Below, in pieces: positions 38,245-43,628 of a stretch of 43,628 bases of DNA; positions within the stretch are counted from its first letter, which is position 1, and each line of letters opens with the position of its first letter. This DNA comes from Sedimentisphaerales bacterium (GTDB lineage: Bacteria > Planctomycetota > Phycisphaerae > Sedimentisphaerales > Anaerohalosphaeraceae). The notes below the pieces were generated by a model, which did not search any database, was not told where the DNA came from, and worked only from the letters and a program-made list of their open reading frames with translations. The stretch covers positions 1 through 43,628 of the forward strand of contig JANQGW010000064.1 of NCBI GenBank assembly GCA_028282905.1. The letters are read 5' to 3'. The position numbers and the translations under genes are program-made.

Positions 38245-41103
38245 TTAAAGACCTGTCATCCAGTTTTGAGCAAAGACGGCAAGGTCTTGCAGATTGATAA
38301 AACCGTCTTCGGCATCGTCAATATCGCAAACGGGATTGTACAGGCTTTCTCCATCGCGTGCCAGCCAGGTCTGGGCCAATGTGCCCAGATCGACGATATC
38401 CACGTCTCCGTCCGGCTCAAAGTCACCTTTGTAAGGTGTAATGACCGCTGACAAGGTCGGAATAAAGATAAAATCACTGCTGCCCGAAGACGTATTATGT
38501 GCCTGGACGCACAGGACATTGTCGCCTTCAATAAGGTCACCGATAAAATCTGATAAATCGACTTGACGGGGCGTGCAGCCCGAGCCGCAGCAGGCCTCAT
38601 GGTTGCTTGTCGATGCCGGTTCATTATAAGCAACCGGATCAGGCGGATACTGGCTGTCAACCGGGATTCCATTGATGTAGGCGATATAGCCGTCGTCCCA
38701 TTCCATCGTCAGTGTCAGTTCCGTAATGCGCGTCGGGTCTTCAATCCAAAAACGCTTGCGGGCATAAACGCTGAGATAATTATTTTTCATGTCCGTCAGG
38801 TTGGTGGCGATGCACGATTCATAGCCGGAGCCGGTTTCGTATCCAAAACCGGATGGCCCAACCAGCCAGGCGTCATCATCGAAGCCTGTTGTATTCCAGT
38901 CAGCCGGGGGTTCACTGGTCCCTTTGAAATATTTCCAGTCATCGCCTTCGATCACCAAGTTCTCGTCGATTTGATAGGGTTTTTCGTAAACAAGGTTTGA
39001 ATGGCCTGTCAATTCGGCGTTTGTTGGATTACTAATCGTTATACGTACCAACCGAAGCCCCTCAAGCGGGGGATGGCCGAATTCAATGTGCTGAACAGTC
39101 TGGCCCGGCCTAAAATGTAGTGTGCCGTTTGCTATCTGTCCGAGATTGGTGCTGACCGAATAATCCACGCTGACCGATTGCGTTGTAAAGGTGCTCAGGC
39201 GAACCGGGATCTGGTTTTCCGCCTCCAGTTCGGAAAGCTCATACTGTGACTGTGTTGCGGCGATACCGATACCGACGGTTTCAGCCGGGCCGAACAGAAA
39301 GAACGCCAGTTTTTCCAATTGAGACGGATTGCTTTCCGGCTGCCACAGTGTATTGTTGGGGTAGTTATCGTTGGCCTTGCTGAAATAATTGTTTTGAATG
39401 TCCATCTGCGAAAGATGGACCTCCCAATTGTCCCAGGCCCGTCCCCAGATGTCCCGCCAGTTAAACAGCAGCAGCGAGTTTTGAACCTCCAGAAACCCGT
39501 TATAGCTCCAGTCATAGTTGTCCCCAAAGCGTGCCCCGACCAGGTTACCGGTGCACAGACAGTTGTTGGCGTCCACTATTGGATCGTCATAGCCGCATTC
39601 GATTGCCTGACCACAGTTGAGGACCACCGTATCGGTGATGGTTGCATACCGCGGCCCAGACGACAGCGCCATAGCCTCGTGGAAGCAGGATTCAAACCAG
39701 CAGCCATCGAAGATGACCGCGCCTTCGCTGCCTTCGCCGGCGTCGATCGCGTCATCCAGAAGCCAGCCAAATAGACAATCCGTAAATGTATGCGGCCCGC
39801 CGTTCAGATACAAGGCGTCGTTGTCGGCGTCCACATAAGATGCCGAGGCATCCGGAAACTCGATCAGGGCGCAGTCGGTCATTGTGACCGAACCGCCGTT
39901 ATATTGTCCTGCGGTGACACATTTCTGAACCAGACAGCCTGTCATGGTCAGTGCTGCGTTTTCACCGTGTCCCAACTGCCCGTCATTCTGGACGGCATAG
40001 CAATCGTTTAGTGTGACGGCTGAACCTGCGGACAGGTAAAACAGGCATTGATTGTCGCGGTGGGCTTTGCCGCGACCGGAGTTGTTGTCGAACCAGTCCG
40101 GGTCGGCGCCGCTGGCGGTGAAGATGGAGCCGGCAAAATCACCCTCCGCCGCGGCGGTTTCAAAAAGAAAACCGCCCCATGGAGCGTTTCTGTCCTGTGC
40201 GGTAAACACAACCGGTCGCCCGTTGGTTCCATTGACGTCAATGCTGCCTTCAACAACAATTTCAACATCCGGGCTGACAACAATCACACTGCCCTGGCCA
40301 ATCGTCAGCGTAACACCCGCAGGAACGGTTAGCGTATTGGTAATCTGGACTCGGGCATTTTCTCCCCAATCCGTCGAGGCGACCAGGCTGCCCGAGATGC
40401 TTTGCCAGGTGGTATTTTCTTCGATTACAATCTGCTTGGGAGTTTCAAGTGTAGCTGCAGAAGCGGTATAGGACCGCGTTTCTGCCTGCGTGGCTGCGGG
40501 CAAAAAGACCGAACCGACGCCTCTGAGCAGTTGAAGCGGCTGATCGTCAAAACCTGTAACGGTTCCGTTTACTCCACGACGTTTGCCGTCAGTGCTTTCA
40601 ACACGTGCAATGACGGGAATGTCAAGGCCGACAGGATATTCGGCGGGCATGACGATGTTTAATTGACCGCCGGTAAATTCTGCTGTCGCCGAATCAATCA
40701 TCGGATACGGAGTCCATACCGGCAGTCCTACTTCCGTATTATCGCGCTGCGAAGCACGGATAATAAAGCGAATCAGCAGACTTTCTACGGTGCCGGTGGA
40801 TTGCTCTTGTCGATGAACGGTTAATTCGTGATACTGAGGAGCATTGACCTCAATAGAAACGTCTGTGGCAACCGGCTGGCCGTCCAGTTCGGCGGTGTAA
40901 TCGTAACCTGCCTCGGATTGAACGGTAAACGATGCGCTGTTTGTATAGACCTGCCGGTCGGAGATCCCCGTGACCGTGATTTGAGCCAAACCACCACCGG
41001 TAAACAGCCCAAAAAAGGAAAAAAGCCATAATTGAATAAATAATCTCTTTGGAAGGTTTAAAAACAGCGTATTTCGCAAAGAAATATTGTTAATTTTGTT
41101 CAT
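38245..41103 (-). CDS. Exported right-handed beta-helix protein with Calx-beta-like, jelly-roll and dockerin domains
   Basis: A 952-residue protein with a long signal peptide (about 1-42, ending GGGLAQ). A beta-rich N-terminal part (45-215) is followed by a parallel beta-helix (about 240-590; repeated turns such as LTMTGCLVQKC, VTMTDCALIEF and ATITDTVVLNC), a Calx-beta-like domain (about 620-710), a galactose-binding-like jelly-roll (about 730-890; GPSGFGYETGSGYE, SVYARKRFWI, DDGYIAYING) and a full two-repeat dockerin at the end (GDFEPDGDVDIVDLG and CDIDDAEDGFINLQDLA). The start at 41103 was chosen because the longer frame from 41172 would put 23 non-signal residues first, and GGAGAG is just upstream. 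It converges on the sulfatase and is divergent from the CotH-type gene, whose family often carries this same jelly-roll. Enzymatic role unknown; beta-helices are common in polysaccharide-active proteins. Confidence 0.82.
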   Translation of the reverse strand: MNKINNISLRNTLFLNLPKRLFIQLWLFSFFGLFTGGGLAQITVTGISDRQVYTNSASFTVQSEAGYDYTAELDGQPVATDVSIEVNAPQYHELTVHRQEQSTGTVESLLIRFIIRASQRDNTEVGLPVWTPYPMIDSATAEFTGGQLNIVMPAEYPVGLDIPVIARVESTDGKRRGVNGTVTGFDDQPLQLLRGVGSVFLPAATQAETRSYTASAATLETPKQIVIEENTTWQSISGSLVASTDWGENARVQITNTLTVPAGVTLTIGQGSVIVVSPDVEIVVEGSIDVNGTNGRPVVFTAQDRNAPWGGFLFETAAAEGDFAGSIFTASGADPDWFDNNSGRGKAHRDNQCLFYLSAGSAVTLNDCYAVQNDGQLGHGENAALTMTGCLVQKCVTAGQYNGGSVTMTDCALIEFPDASASYVDADNDALYLNGGPHTFTDCLFGWLLDDAIDAGEGSEGAVIFDGCWFESCFHEAMALSSGPRYATITDTVVLNCGQAIECGYDDPIVDANNCLCTGNLVGARFGDNYDWSYNGFLEVQNSLLLFNWRDIWGRAWDNWEVHLSQMDIQNNYFSKANDNYPNNTLWQPESNPSQLEKLAFFLFGPAETVGIGIAATQSQYELSELEAENQIPVRLSTFTTQSVSVDYSVSTNLGQIANGTLHFRPGQTVQHIEFGHPPLEGLRLVRITISNPTNAELTGHSNLVYEKPYQIDENLVIEGDDWKYFKGTSEPPADWNTTGFDDDAWLVGPSGFGYETGSGYESCIATNLTDMKNNYLSVYARKRFWIEDPTRITELTLTMEWDDGYIAYINGIPVDSQYPPDPVAYNEPASTSNHEACCGSGCTPRQVDLSDFIGDLIEGDNVLCVQAHNTSSGSSDFIFIPTLSAVITPYKGDFEPDGDVDIVDLGTLAQTWLARDGESLYNPVCDIDDAEDGFINLQDLAVFAQNWMTGL

Positions 41104-41632
41104 CATCTCTCCATATCGGATGCCGTTACTATTGTATAAGGGGCAATAGAATGTGTGAAAGATAACCCCCAAATATCATAAGCGAGCATCAATTATACCG
41201 GATTACACCCTGCAAAACAACGTAATTAGGCATCAGAAGCTCATATCGCCCCTGAACGCCTAAGTAAGTTGTTTTCCAATAAAAGGTTACAATAAACTTG
41301 TGCGAACTCCGAAAGTCAGGGTTTTTTCGTAGGGTTTTGAGGGCTTTTTTGGTAAAATGGGTAAACTATTTATCGGGGCGGTTCCCCTCGTACCGGAGAC
41401 GGTGGTGTTCGCTGAAGTTTTCTAACAACAATGCTAGAGTTTTTCTCACATGTCCTGAGATAAGTGCGTTTATTTTGATTTTCCTGTCCAGACTAAGGGC
41501 GAGACAATCATGTACTTAGTGAGGCCGTCCCAAATAACACAAACAATAGATTATGGGGATGGAAATGGCGGCTTCGGGCTTTTATGGGCTGAAATAACAT
41601 CGGAACAACAGATACCTGGCACAAGAGGGCTT
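41104..41632. other. Intergenic region between two divergent dockerin genes
   Basis: Apart from the minus-strand promoter (41192-41220) it holds a 6-bp inverted repeat, TTAGGC/GCCTAA, at 41225-41263 and AT-rich tracts. Reading from 41510, the frame of the plus-strand gene is open, so an alternative upstream ATG exists, but the product would lose its signal peptide position. I see no RNA gene, repeat family or additional CDS. Confidence 0.45.
41192..41220 (-). promoter_or_regulatory. Promoter of the beta-helix dockerin gene
   Basis: Minus strand: TTGTTT (41215-41220), 17-base spacer, perfect TATAAT (41192-41197). The leader to the ATG would be about 80 bases. Confidence 0.5.
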
Positions 41633-43628
41633 ATGCATACTCATCAATGGTTTTTAATCGTGGTCGTATTATTCGGCAGCTTGAATGGTCTGGCGGCCTG
41701 TCCGGTGGGAGATCTCGACGGGGACTGTACAGTCGGTATGGGAGATTTGATCGCGTTTGCCGATTTTTGGCTCGATGACATTTCCGGCGGGGCCAACTTT
41801 GACGGCCTTGATACCGTCAATATGGAAGATTTTTCCATTCTTGTCAGTCACTGGGGTGACCGCGGCTATAAGCTTGTGATCAATGAGTTGATGGCAGACA
41901 ATACTGCCACAATTGAAGACCCGGATGAGGCCGGCGAATATCCCGACTGGATCGAACTGTATAATTACGGGACGACACCGATTGATACCGGCGGGATGAT
42001 ATTAAGGGATGAGACGAATACCTGGACGATCCCCACTAATGCTTCTGCACAAACAACGATTCAGCCGGGTGGATACTTGCTTTTCTGGGCCGATGATGAT
42101 ACGGAGCAGGGGCCGCTGCATACGAATTTCAAACTCGGCGCCGGCGGAGATGAAGTTGGCTTGTACACAGAGGATAATATACTGATTGACGAAAAGGTAT
42201 TCGGAAGCCTTGACGGTGACGAATCCTACGGCCGCTATCCCAACGGCGGCCCTGGCTGGCAGAAGTTTGACAACGGTACCGCCACTCCAGGCACCTCCAA
42301 CGGCGGCCAATCCCCGGATGCCGGCATTATTATCAATGAAATCATGTATCACCCCGGCCATGACGAGCTGGCATTTGAGCCGGAACCGATTGGGTTAGAG
42401 TATATTGAACTGCATAACACTGGTTCAAGTGCGGTTGACCTGAGCGACTGGCGTTTGGTCGATGGCGTTAGCTTTGAAATTCCTGCCGACACTTTGATTG
42501 CCGCCAACGGCTATCTGGTCATCGCCGCAGATACTACCGCCTTTTCACAGGCTTACCCGACTGTGACCAATGTGGTTGGCGGCTGGCTTGGCAAACTGAA
42601 CAATCAGGGCGAACAAATCACGGTTGTCAACGCTATCGGCACGGTGATCGACTCGGTTCACTATTACGATGAAGGCGAATGGGCCGACCGTATCCTCGGG
42701 CCGGTGCATTATTATCATCGCGGCTGGGAATGGTCCGATGCCCATGACGGCGGCGGGCGTTCACTGGAGTTGACCACCACGTCCATGTCGAATGAATACG
42801 GGCGAAACTGGAAAGCTGGTCAGGCCGATGGTGGAAGCCCCGGTCGTGCCAATTCGCAGGTCGATGCCGATGTGCCGCCGCTTATTCTGGATGTCGATCA
42901 TACGCCAGAGATTCCCCACAGTGACCAGCCGGTAATAGTGACCGCAAAAGTAATGGACGAAATCCTCTCATCCGTTTCGATGACTTTGTTCTGGCGTCTC
43001 GATTCATCGACATATGTTTCTTCTGAATATCCTGTGTATGATGCCGGAAGCTATACGACCGTCACAATGTTCGATGACGGATTGCACAGTGATAAACAGG
43101 CCGGCGACGGGATTTTCGGTGTGACGATTCCTGCCCAGTCGGATGGCCAGATCGTTGAATTTTTTGTTGAGGCCAACGACACGACCAATACCCGCACCTG
43201 GCCGGCGCCTTGTGAGGTTGATGGCCAGGTGCAGCAGGTCGCCAACTGTCTCTATCGGGTGGACGATTCATTCGATCTGTCAACTTTGACGGCCAACGGA
43301 ACCAAGCCGGTCTATTATCTCGTGATGACAGAGTCTGAACGCGGCCGCTTGGAAGATATCGGTGATGAAGACAGCGGAGACAATAACGAACGCTATTCTC
43401 GTGTTCAGATGAACGGCACTTTTATCAGCGTGGCCGATTCGAAGATTAAATGCCGTTATGGTGTGGGCTATCGCAATCGCGGCGAAGGTTCCAGTGGGCG
43501 GCCTCCGAATAATGTGCGCATTAACTTCCGCTCAGATGCTCCGTATGATGGAACGACCAAGATTAACTGCAACAGTAAATACACGTATCTACAGGTTGCA
43601 GGCAGCCGGTTGTTTGCTTCGGCCGGTT
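41633..43628 (+). CDS. Dockerin-like, lamin-tail and CotH-kinase family exported protein (partial)
   Basis: An open frame of 665 codons that continues past the window end. It begins with a signal peptide (MHTHQWFLIVVVLFGSLNG) ending LAACP, which also fits a lipobox (LAAC, Cys23). Next is an N-terminal dockerin-like pair: GDLDGDCTVGMGDLIAFADFW and NFDGLDTVNMEDFSILVSHW. Two lamin-tail domains follow (about 80-220, starting LVINELMADN, and about 225-400, starting IIINEIMYHPG), then a linker and the start of a CotH kinase domain (about 555 on: KPVYYLVMTESER, and near 610 VGYRNRGEGSSGR). CotH proteins phosphorylate Ser residues in spore coats; in planctomycetes they are large surface proteins of unknown role. 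ATG 41633 was chosen because AGAGGG precedes it and the signal peptide starts there. Confidence 0.82.
   Translation, partial: MHTHQWFLIVVVLFGSLNGLAACPVGDLDGDCTVGMGDLIAFADFWLDDISGGANFDGLDTVNMEDFSILVSHWGDRGYKLVINELMADNTATIEDPDEAGEYPDWIELYNYGTTPIDTGGMILRDETNTWTIPTNASAQTTIQPGGYLLFWADDDTEQGPLHTNFKLGAGGDEVGLYTEDNILIDEKVFGSLDGDESYGRYPNGGPGWQKFDNGTATPGTSNGGQSPDAGIIINEIMYHPGHDELAFEPEPIGLEYIELHNTGSSAVDLSDWRLVDGVSFEIPADTLIAANGYLVIAADTTAFSQAYPTVTNVVGGWLGKLNNQGEQITVVNAIGTVIDSVHYYDEGEWADRILGPVHYYHRGWEWSDAHDGGGRSLELTTTSMSNEYGRNWKAGQADGGSPGRANSQVDADVPPLILDVDHTPEIPHSDQPVIVTAKVMDEILSSVSMTLFWRLDSSTYVSSEYPVYDAGSYTTVTMFDDGLHSDKQAGDGIFGVTIPAQSDGQIVEFFVEANDTTNTRTWPAPCEVDGQVQQVANCLYRVDDSFDLSTLTANGTKPVYYLVMTESERGRLEDIGDEDSGDNNERYSRVQMNGTFISVADSKIKCRYGVGYRNRGEGSSGRPPNNVRINFRSDAPYDGTTKINCNSKYTYLQVAGSRLFASAG

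Noticed and set aside
41298-41519. 73-codon frame between the two divergent dockerin genes.
   Set aside because: TTG start without a ribosome site and no recognisable motif; likely chance.
30615-43628. Cellulosome cluster, because of four dockerin-like proteins.
   Set aside because: No cohesin, scaffoldin or glycoside hydrolase is present, and such repeats are common on unrelated planctomycete exported proteins.
1-43628. CRISPR array, tRNA, rRNA, integrase or phage region.
   Set aside because: No regularly spaced repeats, tRNA-like cloverleaf, rRNA stretch or phage gene was seen on reading the sequence.

Overview
The window looks like a piece of chromosome from a planctomycete or close PVC relative, most likely of the Phycisphaerae/Sedimentisphaerales type. 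This is inference from gene content: an ECF sigma factor followed by a FecR protein, prepilin-like proteins with a C-terminal H-G-G...DG motif, a PEP-CTERM protein, planctomycete-style dockerin-like repeats on several large exported proteins, a sulfatase, a large FAD-dependent oxidoreductase, and very large secreted proteins of no recognised family. An Mla/MCE lipid transporter implies a diderm envelope, and an ADP-forming acyl-CoA synthetase suggests fermentative energy metabolism. No rRNA, tRNA, CRISPR array, integrase or IS transposase was seen.

Layout. 1-533: the end of CTP synthase (pyrG) and a small coiled-coil lipoprotein on the opposite strand, sharing a terminator. 736-5272: an ADP-forming acetyl/acyl-CoA synthetase and a CoA-transferase/hydrolase fused to a GNAT domain, separated by a GIY-YIG gene whose two ends are hairpin repeats in inverted orientation. 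5403-9211: an HtrA-type serine protease translationally coupled to a longer PDZ protein whose protease-like domain seems to have lost its catalytic residues. 9299-14908 (minus strand): a cysteine-synthase-like PLP enzyme with a cysteine-rich tail, then a compact operon for phospholipid trafficking (STAS-MlaE permease, MlaF ATPase, MlaD substrate-binding protein, PqiC-like lipoprotein, methyltransferase) with a palindromic repeat inserted inside it.

15328-26106: two adjacent giant genes (1093 and 2497 residues). The second is itself a head-to-tail fusion with a signal-peptide-like segment in the middle, so three copies of one architecture stand in tandem: signal sequence, VPY motif near the N-terminus, about 900 or more residues of beta-rich sequence, C-terminal membrane helices. 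I recognise no described family for it; it is the best candidate here for an undescribed system.

26172-38219: a structured leader, ECF sigma factor, FecR/NPCBM-like membrane protein, prepilin-like protein, and then three consecutive exported proteins that all carry the same roughly 165-residue domain in three settings (stand-alone PEP-CTERM protein; Fn3/Ig/LamG/dockerin-like protein; FAD oxidoreductase with PA14), followed by a Tat-exported sulfatase. This reads as a regulated surface module, probably for a sulfated polysaccharide or glycoconjugate. 38245-43628: two divergently transcribed exported proteins with dockerin-like repeats, one a beta-helix protein and the other a lamin-tail/CotH-kinase protein that runs off the end of the window.
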